Source: Notoacmeibacter sp.
GTDB taxonomy: Bacteria; Pseudomonadota; Alphaproteobacteria; Rhizobiales; Rhizobiaceae
Direction of reading: 5' to 3'
NCBI GenBank assembly: GCA_019912385.1
Contig: JAIOIW010000039.1
Span: 113,349-177,348, forward strand
DNA length: 64,000 nt
Shown: in pieces, positions 34,938-43,200 of the stretch
Numbering within the stretch: the stretch's first letter is position 1
Layout of the letters: the number at the start of each line of letters is the position of its first letter
Made by a program: the position numbers and the translations under genes
The notes under the pieces: generated by a model
The model's database searches: none
What the model saw: the letters and a program-made list of their open reading frames with translations, nothing else
Told to the model about the DNA's origin: nothing

Positions 34938-36016
34938 CGCGCTTTGGCGCTGATACGCGTGAAATGGCCCATCTTGCGGCCGGGACGCGCGTCCTTCTTG
35001 CCGTAGAGATGCAGCACGACGCCGGGTTCGCCGGCCAGGCGTTCGACGCCGGACACGTCATCGCCGATCAGGTTCTCCATGACGCAGTCGCAATGGCGCG
35101 CCGGGTCGCCGAGCGGCAGGCCGGCGATGGCGCGAATATGCTGCTCGAACTGGGAAACCGCGCAGGCCGCCTCCGTCCAGTGGCCCGAATTGTGAACCCT
35201 GGGCGCGATCTCGTTGGCCAGCACCGAACCGTCGGCCAGCACGAAGAACTCGACGCCGATGACGCCGACATAGCCGAGCGCATCGAGCAGGGCGGCAGCG
35301 GCTGCGCGCGCCTTGCCGGCCGTTGCCTGCGATATGCCGGCGGGTACGGTCGAGCGGCGCAGGATTCCGTCGCGATGGATATTCTGCGCCGGATCGTAGG
35401 CCTGGATGCTTCCCGCCGCATCGCGCGCGGCGACGACCGAGATCTCGCATTCGAAATCGATCAGCCCTTCGAGGATCAGCGGAACCGATCCCATCTCCGC
35501 GAAGGTGCCCGCGACGGCTTCACGCGGCGCGTCGCGAAACATCCGCTGGCCCTTGCCGTCATAGCCGAGGCGCCGCGTCTTCAGTACGCCGCTGCCGCCG
35601 AATGCCGCCAGCGCGGCCTCCAGATCGGCGTCGTTGTCCACGGTTTTGTACGGCGCCGTGGAAATCCCCGCCTTGTTGAGGAAGGTCTTTTCGCTGAGGC
35701 GGTCCTGCGCCACCTCCAGAGTGAGCGGCGGCGGCCAGACGCCCACGCGCGGCGCAAGGCCAAGCACGGCCTCGACCGGTACGTTCTCGAACTCGTAGGT
35801 GACGACATCGGCCAGTTCCGCCAGTTCGCTCAACGCCGCGGGATCGTCGTAGGCGGCCGCGATGTGACGGTTGGCGACCTGGGCGGCCGGGCAGTCGGCC
35901 TCCGGCTCCAGGATCACCGTGCGGTATCCGAGCCGCGCGGCGGCCATCGCCAGCATGCGCCCGAGCTGGCCGCCGCCGATGATGCCGATCGTCGCGTTTG
36001 GACCCAGCGCGCTCAT
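34934..36016 (-). CDS. purK: 5-(carboxyamino)imidazole ribonucleotide synthase
   Basis: PurK is an ATP-grasp ligase that makes N5-carboxy-AIR from AIR, bicarbonate and ATP in purine synthesis. ATG 36016 is chosen (360 residues) because it places the dinucleotide-like start [15 protein letters not shown] near residue 9 and overlaps the purE stop codon by 4 nt. ATP-grasp blocks such as [15 protein letters not shown] and [15 protein letters not shown] are present. Confidence 0.95.
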   Translation of the reverse strand: MSALGPNATIGIIGGGQLGRMLAMAAARLGYRTVILEPEADCPAAQVANRHIAAAYDDPAALSELAELADVVTYEFENVPVEAVLGLAPRVGVWPPPLTLEVAQDRLSEKTFLNKAGISTAPYKTVDNDADLEAALAAFGGSGVLKTRRLGYDGKGQRMFRDAPREAVAGTFAEMGSVPLILEGLIDFECEISVVAARDAAGSIQAYDPAQNIHRDGILRRSTVPAGISQATAGKARAAAAALLDALGYVGVIGVEFFVLADGSVLANEIAPRVHNSGHWTEAACAVSQFEQHIRAIAGLPLGDPARHCDCVMENLIGDDVSGVERLAGEPGVVLHLYGKKDARPGRKMGHFTRISAKAR

Positions 36017-36507
36017 GCCTCGTCCGACGGCTCGTCGGCCACCGCGGCGGTGCGGGCTGCGCGCCATGCGTCGAGGCGGGCGGCCAGCGCTTCGTCGTTG
36101 TTGGCCAGGACGGCGGCTGCGAGCAGGCCGGCATTGGTTGCGCCTGCCTTGCCGATTGCAAGCGTGCCGACCGGCACGCCGGCGGGCATCTGGACGATCG
36201 ACAGCAGCGAATCCTGGCCCGACAGGGCGGCCGATTGCACCGGGACGCCGAACACGGGCAGTGGCGTCAAGGCGGCGACCATGCCCGGCAGATGAGCCGC
36301 GCCGCCGGCGCCGGCGATAATCACCTTCAACCCGCTGGCCTTTGCAGACGTGGCGAATTCATACATGCGCTGCGGCGTGCGGTGAGCCGACACGATCCTG
36401 ACGACGTGGGGGACGCCGAGTTCGTCGAGGATCATGGCGGCGTGCTTCATGGTCGCCCAGTCGGACTGGCTGCCCATGATGATGGCGACATCGGCGGTTC
36501 TGGTCAT
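36013..36507 (-). CDS. purE: N5-carboxyaminoimidazole ribonucleotide mutase
   Basis: PurE shifts the carboxylate of N5-CAIR to give CAIR. ATG 36507 yields 164 residues, the normal length; the upstream in-frame extension is not coding. The family blocks are [16 protein letters not shown] and [10 protein letters not shown]. It overlaps purK by 4 nt, the usual purEK arrangement. Confidence 0.96.
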   Translation of the reverse strand: MTRTADVAIIMGSQSDWATMKHAAMILDELGVPHVVRIVSAHRTPQRMYEFATSAKASGLKVIIAGAGGAAHLPGMVAALTPLPVFGVPVQSAALSGQDSLLSIVQMPAGVPVGTLAIGKAGATNAGLLAAAVLANNDEALAARLDAWRAARTAAVADEPSDEA

Positions 36508-36593
36508 CGCGGCACGGCCTCCGAAACGGGCTGTGAAAGAGGCCTGCCGGTTAGCCGAATTGCCTGCCGCTGGCAAGCCGCGCGGCGGCCGGG

Positions 36594-36797
36594 TCAGGCG
36601 ATGATATCGGGAACGATATTGTCTTCGAGTTCCTGCAGGCGGTCCTTGACCGCCAGTTTCTTCTTCTTCATGCGCTGGATGCGCAACGGATCGCACCCGG
36701 TCGCGATCATCGCCTCGATCGCCGCATCGAAATCCGAGTGCTCCTGCTTGAGCCGGGCGAATTGAAGGCGGATATCAGCCTGTTCCTGATCGGACAT
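36594..36797 (-). CDS. DUF465 (YdcH-family) small protein, copy 1
   Basis: The 67-residue charged, helical protein has the DUF465 core [20 protein letters not shown]. Its function is unknown in the family; a coiled-coil or binding role is plausible. It lies 86 nt before purE on the same strand. A paralogue of the same family is encoded divergently about 240 nt away. Confidence 0.85.
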   Translation of the reverse strand: MSDQEQADIRLQFARLKQEHSDFDAAIEAMIATGCDPLRIQRMKKKKLAVKDRLQELEDNIVPDIIA

Positions 36798-36950
36798 CGG
36801 TCTATTCCATCACCGGTGAGGGCGCGCACTGCAAGTGCCGCAAAGGGGGAGCCGTGCGGCATTCGCACCAGCCGGCGCTCTATATCACAATGAAGAGTTT
36901 AAGGGAATCCTACCACGCTTCATTCGACAGCCCGATCCGGCTCTGGCAAA

Positions 36951-36968
36951 CTGTCATGGTATTGTCAT
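36951..36968 (+). promoter_or_regulatory. PHO-box-like direct repeat
   Basis: CTGTCAT-GGTA-TTGTCAT reproduces the two 7-bp half-sites, 11 bp apart, of the PhoB binding site (6 and 7 matches out of 7). It lies 65 nt upstream of the second DUF465 gene. No strong -10 element is visible at the expected distance, so activity is uncertain. Confidence 0.45.
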
Positions 36969-37033
36969 CGAGTCGTCTGGAAGCGGCTTGTTTCCGGCGA
37001 CCATGACATCGAACGAAGGAAAGGAGTGCCGAC

Positions 37034-37213
37034 ATGTCGCTTGAGTCGCATCTTGCAGAACTTCAGAAAAAACACGGTGATCTCGAACGCCGCATCGACG
37101 AGATGTCCAACCATCCGTCGGTCGACCGCCTCGAGATCGTGGAGCTGAAGCGGCGCAAGCTCTTGCTCAAGGACGAGATCACCAGATTGGCGGACGGCGT
37201 CACCAGGCACTGA
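37034..37213 (+). CDS. DUF465 (YdcH-family) small protein, copy 2
   Basis: This 59-residue protein begins MSLESHLAELQKKHGDLERR and has the DUF465 core HPSVDRLEIVELKRRKLLLK. AAGGAG lies 9 nt upstream of ATG 37034. It is similar in pattern to the divergent copy at 36594-36797 but shorter. A PHO-box-like repeat lies upstream, and a palindromic element begins directly at its stop codon. Function unknown. Confidence 0.85.
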   Translation: MSLESHLAELQKKHGDLERRIDEMSNHPSVDRLEIVELKRRKLLLKDEITRLADGVTRH

Positions 37214-37259
37214 CGCATCGGCCCGAAAACCGGAACCGGTTTTCGGAAAGCGCGATGCG
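37214..37259. repeat. Rhizobial-type intergenic palindrome
   Basis: CGCATCG and CGATGCG enclose the strong inner palindrome CCGAAAACCGG-AA-CCGGTTTTCGG. The element begins immediately after the TGA of the DUF465 gene. From memory, similar GC-rich palindromes are scattered through rhizobial intergenic DNA. It could fold at the end of the transcript, though there is no T-tract. Confidence 0.65.
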
Positions 37260-37270
37260 CAGATCCAATG

Positions 37271-37310
37271 ACAGCGTCCTTCGTGCGTCCCAAAGGACGC
37301 ACGGCGCTGT
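37271..37310. repeat. Second adjacent hairpin element
   Basis: CGTGCGTCC-CAAA-GGACGCACG forms a 9-bp hairpin flanked by ACAGCG and CGCTGT, which extend it across a short bulge. It lies 12 nt after the previous palindrome, so the two look like parts of one composite repeat. The following 37311-37535 shows nothing else that I can identify. Confidence 0.6.
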
Positions 37311-37535
37311 AACGCCCGCCGGGTCCGGGCCGCGGCCTCCCCGCGGCCCCGCCATCTTGCCTTCGCGGAACCTGTTTCGCGAACGGATATGAAATCTTTG
37401 TTCGGCGAGCCCCGCACCGGCCGGCACAAAGGTTTTGGCGGGATATCTCTTGTCTTCCCTTCGGCAGTTGGCTGCCGTGACACTTCCCCGTGCGGGGCCG
37501 AGATGGCACACGGCGAAAGCCCGGCGGCTACCGGC

Positions 37536-38774
37536 TCACTCTTCCTCGCCGCGCGGGTCCAGGCGCAGCGCCTCGGGCGTGACCGCGCGCTCGGCCGGCA
37601 TGGTGTGAAATTCCTCCTTTTCCTCCTGCAGCGGTGCGGCGCGCGTGACGATCCGCAATGCCGTATAGGCAACCATGCCGCCATGGGCGACGGCCGTCGC
37701 CAGGAAAAGGCTCTCCGGGCGCATGAACTCCATCAGCGCAGCGCCGAGGAGTGGCCCCGCCATGGTGCCGAATCCATAGAGCAGCAGTAGGCCGCCCGAG
37801 ACCTTGACGAAGTCCTCGGCGCCGGCATGGTCGTTCGCGTGGGCGACAGCCAGCGAATAGAGCGTGTAGGCGGCCGCGCCATAGAAAGCCGTCATGGCGA
37901 TCACGACCGTGGCCGAACGCGGCGCCGCGATAAACAACGCCAGTCCGAACAGGCTCGCCAGCGTGGCCATCACCACGATGACGATACGCCGGTCGATGCG
38001 GTCCGAGATGCGTCCCGCCGGTATTTGCAGCAGCGCGCCGGCAGCCACCGTCAGGCTCATCATCACGGCGATCTGCAGCGTCGACAGATTGATCTTGGCA
38101 CCGTAAACCGCGCCGAGCGTTCCCCAGCCGCCATTGGCCACGCCGACCAGGAAACACGCGATGAAGGCCACCGGCGAATTGCGGTAGAGCCCCTTGAGGT
38201 CGAGTGAAACGGCCGTGAGCGGGCGGGGGCTTGCCGCCGTGGACATGGTTGTCGGAAGCAGCGAGAGGCAGAAGAAGATCGCGGCGATCATGAACAGGGT
38301 TTCGTTGGTCACCTGGCCGGCGGCCACGATCATCTGCCCGGCCATGATCGAGGAAAAGGTCACCATCATGTACATCGAGAACACCGTTCCCCGGTTCTCG
38401 TTCGTCGCCGCCTCGTTGAGCCAGCTTTCGATCACCATGAAGGCCCCGGCCATGACGAAGCCGGTGAAGACGCGCAGCCCGATCCACACCAGCGGATCGA
38501 CGATCAGGCCGGTCATCAGCGCAATCGCCGCCGCGCTCGCCGCAAATGCCGAGAAGGCGCGCACATGACCGACATTGCGCACCAGGCGGGGCGCGAAAAT
38601 GCAGCCGGCAACAAAGCCTCCGGCCCAGCCGGTGCCCAGCAAGCCGAGTTCGGTGGCGCTGAACCCCTCCGCCTGGCCGCGCAGCGGCAGCAGGAGCCCG
38701 TGCAGGCCGTTGGCCGCCAGCAGGAAGGCGGTGCCGCGCAACAGCGCAAAGATCGGGCCGTAATTGGCAAACAT
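37536..38774 (-). CDS. MFS transporter (YcaD-like)
   Basis: This 412-residue inner-membrane carrier has about twelve helices and the MFS fold. The first half contains GTGWAGGFVAGCIFAPRLV with the family loop RNVGHVRAF, and the middle contains RISDRIDRRIVIVVMATLAS. It resembles YcaD-type transporters, whose substrates are not known. It stands alone; the nearest same-strand gene is DUF1192, 107 nt upstream. Confidence 0.88.
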   Translation of the reverse strand: MFANYGPIFALLRGTAFLLAANGLHGLLLPLRGQAEGFSATELGLLGTGWAGGFVAGCIFAPRLVRNVGHVRAFSAFAASAAAIALMTGLIVDPLVWIGLRVFTGFVMAGAFMVIESWLNEAATNENRGTVFSMYMMVTFSSIMAGQMIVAAGQVTNETLFMIAAIFFCLSLLPTTMSTAASPRPLTAVSLDLKGLYRNSPVAFIACFLVGVANGGWGTLGAVYGAKINLSTLQIAVMMSLTVAAGALLQIPAGRISDRIDRRIVIVVMATLASLFGLALFIAAPRSATVVIAMTAFYGAAAYTLYSLAVAHANDHAGAEDFVKVSGGLLLLYGFGTMAGPLLGAALMEFMRPESLFLATAVAHGGMVAYTALRIVTRAAPLQEEKEEFHTMPAERAVTPEALRLDPRGEEE

Positions 38775-38881
38775 GGGCGGACTTTCGAGTGCGCGGCGGC
38801 GAATCGGTTACGCGTGCGGAAACCGGCTGTTGGCGGGATTAGATGACCGGATTGCGGCAGCGCCCCGCAACGGATTCCATT

Positions 38882-39073
38882 TCATATCTTGAACAGGGCG
38901 GCGGCCTGTTCTCTTTGCGCCCCTTTCAGGACGCTTTCGGTCTCGAGCCGCTCGACCTCGCGTTTCAGGATCGCGATGCGTTCGCCAAGCTCGTCGACGG
39001 AAAGCATCGAAAGGTCCTGTCCGATTTCGTGAACGACTTTTTTCCGCTTCGGTTCTTCGTCGAATATGCTCAT
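38882..39073 (-). CDS. DUF1192 small protein
   Basis: The 63-residue protein begins at ATG 39073 (MSIFDEEPKRKKVVHEIGQD) and has the helix SVDELGERIAILKREVERLE. DUF1192 is a short alphaproteobacterial family of unknown function with a predicted coiled coil. A longer upstream frame exists but is shadow. It diverges from the quinone oxidoreductase gene by 82 nt. Confidence 0.85.
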   Translation of the reverse strand: MSIFDEEPKRKKVVHEIGQDLSMLSVDELGERIAILKREVERLETESVLKGAQREQAAALFKI

Positions 39074-39155
39074 GGCCGGTGTCCCATGCTTCCTCTTTCG
39101 TGGCGAGAGGATACAGTGAGCGGCTGGAGCATGGCAAACAGGGGAATTCGAAACG

Positions 39156-40163
39156 ATGGCCGGCGAGACACTGCCTTCCACCATGACCGCGATCGCGATC
39201 TCCGAACCCGGCGGACCGATGGTCCTGAAACCGGAAAGGCGCAACGTTCCGAAACCGGGACCCGGCGAGGTGCTGGTGAGAGTGCGCGCGGCGGGGGTCA
39301 ACAGGCCGGATGTGCTGCAACGCAAGGGCGCCTACCCGCCGCCCAGGGGCGCGTCGGATCTGCCGGGCCTCGAGGTGGCCGGCGAAATTGCCGCCATCGG
39401 CGAAGGCGTGACCCGCTGGACGGCCGGCGACCGGGTCTGCGCGCTCACGCCCGGCGGCGGCTATGCCGAATATTGCGTCGCGCCGGCGTCGAACTGCCTG
39501 CCGGTTCCCCCCGGTTTCGCCGATTCGGAAGCCGGCGCACTGCCCGAGACCTTCTTCACCGTCTGGCACAACGTGTTCCAGCGCGGCGGCCTGAAGGCCG
39601 GCGAATCCCTGCTTGTCCATGGCGGTTCGTCGGGTATCGGGACCGCTGCGATCCAGCTGGCGAACGCGTTCGGCGCCCATGTCATCGCGACAGCTGGATC
39701 GAAGGACAAGTGCGACGCCTGCCTCAGACTCGGCGCCGACCGGGCGATCAACTACCGCGAGGAGGATTTCGTCAACGCCGTCAGGCAGGCGACCGACGGC
39801 AAGGGCGCCAATGTCATTCTCGACATGGTCGGCGGCGACTATGTCGCGCGCAATTACGATGCCGCGGCCGAGGAAGGGCGCATCGTTCAGATCGCCACGC
39901 TCGGCGGCGCCGAAGCGACGGTCAACATCGCCAAGCTGATGGTCAAGCGGCTCGTGCACACGGGTTCGACGCTGAGGCCGCGCAGCGTGGAGTTCAAGGG
40001 GCAGATCGCCGCCGAGCTCGAGGCCCGGGTCTGGCCGCTGCTCGCCGAGCGCAGGATTGCGCCGGTCATGGACATGATCTTCCCGCTCGCGGAAGCCTGG
40101 CGGGCGCACGAACGCATGGAAGAGGGCGAGCATATCGGCAAGATCGTGCTCGATGTCGGCTGA
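39156..40163 (+). CDS. NAD(P)H-quinone oxidoreductase of the medium-chain dehydrogenase family
   Basis: The 335-residue zinc-independent enzyme is close to the PIG3/quinone oxidoreductase group. It has the substrate-side block NRPDVLQRKGAYPPPRGASD and the nucleotide site LVHGGSSGIGTAAIQLANAF. No zinc-binding cysteine cluster is seen. It likely reduces quinones with NADPH. ATG 39156 or ATG 39183 (MTAIAISEPGG) could be the start; neither has a strong ribosome-binding site. Confidence 0.9.
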   Translation: MAGETLPSTMTAIAISEPGGPMVLKPERRNVPKPGPGEVLVRVRAAGVNRPDVLQRKGAYPPPRGASDLPGLEVAGEIAAIGEGVTRWTAGDRVCALTPGGGYAEYCVAPASNCLPVPPGFADSEAGALPETFFTVWHNVFQRGGLKAGESLLVHGGSSGIGTAAIQLANAFGAHVIATAGSKDKCDACLRLGADRAINYREEDFVNAVRQATDGKGANVILDMVGGDYVARNYDAAAEEGRIVQIATLGGAEATVNIAKLMVKRLVHTGSTLRPRSVEFKGQIAAELEARVWPLLAERRIAPVMDMIFPLAEAWRAHERMEEGEHIGKIVLDVG

Positions 40164-40306
40164 AGCGGGCGCAGGCCCGAGCCGGCTCCCGGTTCGGCTG
40201 TGCGAAACGCAAGGTGCGGCGGCGGCCAAATTGATCGGTATCAACGCGACGCACCGGCGACCGGTTATCCTCTCAATGAAATTGCCCGGCTTGGAGGATT
40301 AAGGCC

Positions 40307-40690
40307 ATGCGTTCGATCCGTTTCATCATTGCCGCCTGCGCGCTGACGCTGGCAGGCGTCCAGGCGGCCGCAGCCGATGCCTATCTCGGGTCGTATGTGG
40401 CGCGGATATCCTACAATGATCATCTTGCCTCCGACGGTTACCGGCTCGATACCGCCTCCCAGGTGGTGCGCCAGGACCGGGCCAATTTCCATCGGTTCGG
40501 CAAGGCCGACGCGGAAGACCAGTATGACGGCTGGTTCACCTCGAACAGGGCGCGCGCGAATTTGCAGAACATGCTCGACCGGCGGGGCGCCATGGACGCG
40601 GCGACCCGCAACGCCATCCTCGGCGGGCAACCCCTGATCGAGGTCGAGGTCTATCAATATTCCGTGCGGGTGCGGATCCTTGCCTATTGA
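40307..40690 (+). CDS. Small secreted protein, unknown
   Basis: The 127-residue protein has a signal peptide (MRSIRFIIAACALTLAGVQA, with cleavage near AAADA). The mature part is polar, with the segment YVARISYNDHLASDGYRLDT and no cysteines. I recognise no domain. GGAGG lies 10 nt upstream of ATG. A second exported protein follows 46 nt later, so both may share a transcript. Confidence 0.7.
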   Translation: MRSIRFIIAACALTLAGVQAAAADAYLGSYVARISYNDHLASDGYRLDTASQVVRQDRANFHRFGKADAEDQYDGWFTSNRARANLQNMLDRRGAMDAATRNAILGGQPLIEVEVYQYSVRVRILAY

Positions 40691-40736
40691 TCAGGCCTGT
40701 CCGGTCCGCTTCGAATATCCTGAGGGAGTCCGATCC

Positions 40737-41096
40737 ATGAGAAAGAAACTGAAGTCCCTGGCATTGGGCGGGGTCATCGCGCTTGGCGTGGCGCTTCCCG
40801 CCGGTTCGGCCATTGCCGGCGATTGCACCGGCTATGTCGTCGGTGTCCGCCCGATCAGCCAATACAACCACTACAGCGGGAACGGCTTTCTTGCCGTGCG
40901 GACAGGGCCTGGCTCCGGCTACACCCAGATCGGTGAACTCTATGCCGGCGACGAGGTTTCCGTGTGGAGCCGCCGGGGTAACTGGTACCAGGTCGCGTGC
41001 ATGTCGGGGCGCTGCACCAATCCGCTTTGGGGAACCCCGTCTCCGCAGGGTTGGGTCTATCGGAAATACATCAGCGCGGGCGGGGTCTGCCCGTAG
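40737..41096 (+). CDS. Secreted SH3-like domain protein
   Basis: The 119-residue protein has a signal peptide (about residues 1-27, ending AIAG) and a bacterial SH3-type core. The hallmark is FLAVRTGPGSGYTQIGELYA followed by VSVWSRRGNWYQVAC. Four or more cysteines suggest disulfides. GAGGGA lies 7 nt upstream of ATG 40737, chosen over the frame opening at 40680. SH3b proteins usually bind murein. Confidence 0.82.
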   Translation: MRKKLKSLALGGVIALGVALPAGSAIAGDCTGYVVGVRPISQYNHYSGNGFLAVRTGPGSGYTQIGELYAGDEVSVWSRRGNWYQVACMSGRCTNPLWGTPSPQGWVYRKYISAGGVCP

Positions 41097-41141
41097 GCCG
41101 CCGTCCTGCGCAATCTCGAGGTCCGCATTGAAGATAAGGTC

Positions 41142-42191
41142 CTACGCCGCCGCCTTTTGATCGGCAATGATGCGGTTGCGTCCGGAGTTCTTCGCCGCGT
41201 AGAGGTTCGTATCGGCGCGCTTGACCAGGCTGTCCCAGTCGTCGCCCACGCAATATTCGGCGATGCCGAATGACGCGGTGATCGTGCCGAGCGGCTTGTT
41301 GCTCTCGGTCACCATCAGTTTTGCCTTCTCCATCTCGGTTCGGATGCGTTCGACGATCATCGCGGCCGTATCGGCTGTCGTGTTCAGTAACACCATCGCG
41401 AATTCCTCCCCGCCGTAGCGTGCCGTCAGGTCGCTGCCGCGGACATGCTTCGCCAGCAGGTGGGCGAAATATTTCAGCACCTCATCGCCGATCAGGTGGC
41501 CGAAATGGTCGTTCACCCGCTTGAAATGATCGATATCCGCCATGACAAGGCTCAGCGGCGTGTTTTTGGCGCGGGCATTTTCCATATGCTCGGCAAGGAA
41601 GGCTTCGAGCTGGCGGCGGTTGGGAATGTTGGTAAGCGGGTCAAGCAGTTCGTTCTTGCGCGATTGTTCCAGGCTGGAGCGCAGGTTCTGGATCTGATCC
41701 TTGGAGCGCTCGAGATTTTCCGTCAGCTTGTTTGTTTCCGCGCGCATTTTCCGGTTTTCGGCGAGCAGGAACTCGATCGTTTGCCGGATCTTCGCGGGGC
41801 TGGCGTCGTCGGACAAACCACGGGCCTCCTTGTCAAGCGAGCCCGAGAAGTCCTCGCTCGACGTGAGGTGGCCCTGGATCAGGTGCAGGATGTCATCCAT
41901 TTCCCTGTCGAGCGTCGCATTCGCGGTTTTCATCTGCTCTTGCGCGTCCGCGCCGCGGCACTCGCCCCGGATCTGCTCGATTTCGTAGGGGCCGATCGCC
42001 GAACCGCTCTCGATGATCTCTTTCACCCGCCGAACCACGGCCTGGTTCGTGCCTTCTACGAAGGAAAACCAGACCTCGTATGCCGCCGGGACCAGCGGCG
42101 TGCGGTACTTTTCGGCGAGTTCGACCACCTTGGCCGCCAAGGCCGCAACCCTGTCGAAATCATTAACGTTCACATGCCTGTTTTCGATCAT
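41142..42191 (-). CDS. Diguanylate cyclase (GGDEF)
   Basis: This 349-residue cytoplasmic enzyme makes cyclic di-GMP from two GTP. It has an N-terminal region of unknown fold (1-130), a coiled coil (about 135-182) and a GGDEF domain. The active site is GGEEF at 260-264. The upstream RGSD at 251-254 matches the RxxD inhibitory site, so product feedback is expected. No membrane helix or sensor domain is recognisable. ATG 42191 is favoured by GAGG about 7 nt upstream; ATG 42197 is nearer to it. Confidence 0.92.
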   Translation of the reverse strand: MIENRHVNVNDFDRVAALAAKVVELAEKYRTPLVPAAYEVWFSFVEGTNQAVVRRVKEIIESGSAIGPYEIEQIRGECRGADAQEQMKTANATLDREMDDILHLIQGHLTSSEDFSGSLDKEARGLSDDASPAKIRQTIEFLLAENRKMRAETNKLTENLERSKDQIQNLRSSLEQSRKNELLDPLTNIPNRRQLEAFLAEHMENARAKNTPLSLVMADIDHFKRVNDHFGHLIGDEVLKYFAHLLAKHVRGSDLTARYGGEEFAMVLLNTTADTAAMIVERIRTEMEKAKLMVTESNKPLGTITASFGIAEYCVGDDWDSLVKRADTNLYAAKNSGRNRIIADQKAAA

Positions 42192-42265
42192 TGTCATCCT
42201 CGACAGTATCGACCCGGGGGGCCATCCGGCGCGTGCAGGAACCGTGCACACACCCGTGCACCGTC

Positions 42266-42850
42266 TTACGCTTCGTGAATTCGATCGTTCATCACAACAG
42301 AATCGACCGAATCAATCGCCCATTTGCTGATCTTTTCCTGCAACATTTCGTTTCGTTGGCGCAGTTGCTCGATCTCCGCGCTCGTTCTGCTGAATTCGAC
42401 GGTTCTCTGCTGCTCGATTTCCCTGCGGTATTCCTGGTTCTCCGCCTTCAACCGCTCATATTCGGCACCGAGAAATTTCTCGACCTTCTGGTCCGCCGCG
42501 GCGACCTGTGCCCCTATTTTTTCTTCCAGTGCCGCATTCTGTCCGGCGATCTCGCTCTTGGCGAGTTCGAGCTCTTCCCTGACCCTGGCGATTTCGCCAG
42601 CTGCGATCCTGGACCCCGAAAAGGCGACGGCCACGATACCTGCCAGCATCACCGCCAAGGCAACCAGGGCGAAATCGCGCAACTCGAAGCGCAGATCGGC
42701 GAAACCCAGGTCAAAGGCCGCGGCGAAAAGGACGACGCCCGCGAGAATGCTCGAGGCGAAAGCCGATATCCTCATCAACCGCATGATTCCCAAGGGATCC
42801 TTGGCGGACGAATTGGCTTTCCTGTCGTTCTTCAGAGGTGCTTTTGCCAT
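42266..42850 (-). CDS. Two-helix membrane protein with long coiled coil
   Basis: From ATG 42850 the protein has 194 residues: a polar start, two membrane helices (about 28-47 and 60-78) and a charged coiled coil over about 83-180 (for example KVEKFLGAEYERLKAENQEY). No family is recognised. It lies 74 nt upstream of the diguanylate cyclase on the same strand, so the two may be co-expressed. It could scaffold other proteins on the inner membrane, which is inference. Confidence 0.7.
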   Translation of the reverse strand: MAKAPLKNDRKANSSAKDPLGIMRLMRISAFASSILAGVVLFAAAFDLGFADLRFELRDFALVALAVMLAGIVAVAFSGSRIAAGEIARVREELELAKSEIAGQNAALEEKIGAQVAAADQKVEKFLGAEYERLKAENQEYRREIEQQRTVEFSRTSAEIEQLRQRNEMLQEKISKWAIDSVDSVVMNDRIHEA

Positions 42851-43200
42851 TTTCTGCTCAAACCGGGAAACGGGTATTCTGCACAATCAGGCAATCCCCG
42901 GTTTCCCACGGGCTTGCATGCGAACTCGATGATGAAAAGACATTCTGGCCAGGACCAGAATGCGGGCCTGCATCATGCCTTGGAGCCAGTCCTGCCCGCA
43001 AATTCCTTGTATTTTAGAAACTTAAACAAAACGTGAAAGTCATTTCTTAACAGTGTGATACCAGCGCAACAATGCGAGAACTCGCGCCGTTTTTCTCGCC
43101 ACCAGACCGCAAGGATCGCGAGACAGGCCTGCCCGTGCGGCACCAGGCGGAGCGCCAAAATGGCGGCGCCCGGCTCCCGCGGTGCGGCGGGCCGGATTCC
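42851..43200. other. Intergenic region, partly AT-rich
   Basis: This 350-nt gap holds no convincing gene. It includes an inverted repeat CATTCTGG-N6-CCAGAATG (42941-42962), an AT-rich stretch near 43010-43055 that stands out in this GC-rich window, and a short CGCCA-AAA-TGGCG hairpin at 43153-43165. The AT-rich part could hold the promoter of the coiled-coil gene. Confidence 0.4.

Noticed and set aside
36835..37044. 69-residue plus-strand ORF across the DUF465 intergenic region
   Set aside because: It overlaps the start of the supported 59-residue DUF465 gene in another frame and has no features.
42973..43158. 61-residue minus-strand ORF in the gap before the Tm-1-like gene
   Set aside because: There is no ribosome-binding site, no family resemblance and mixed composition; it is probably chance in an intergenic region.
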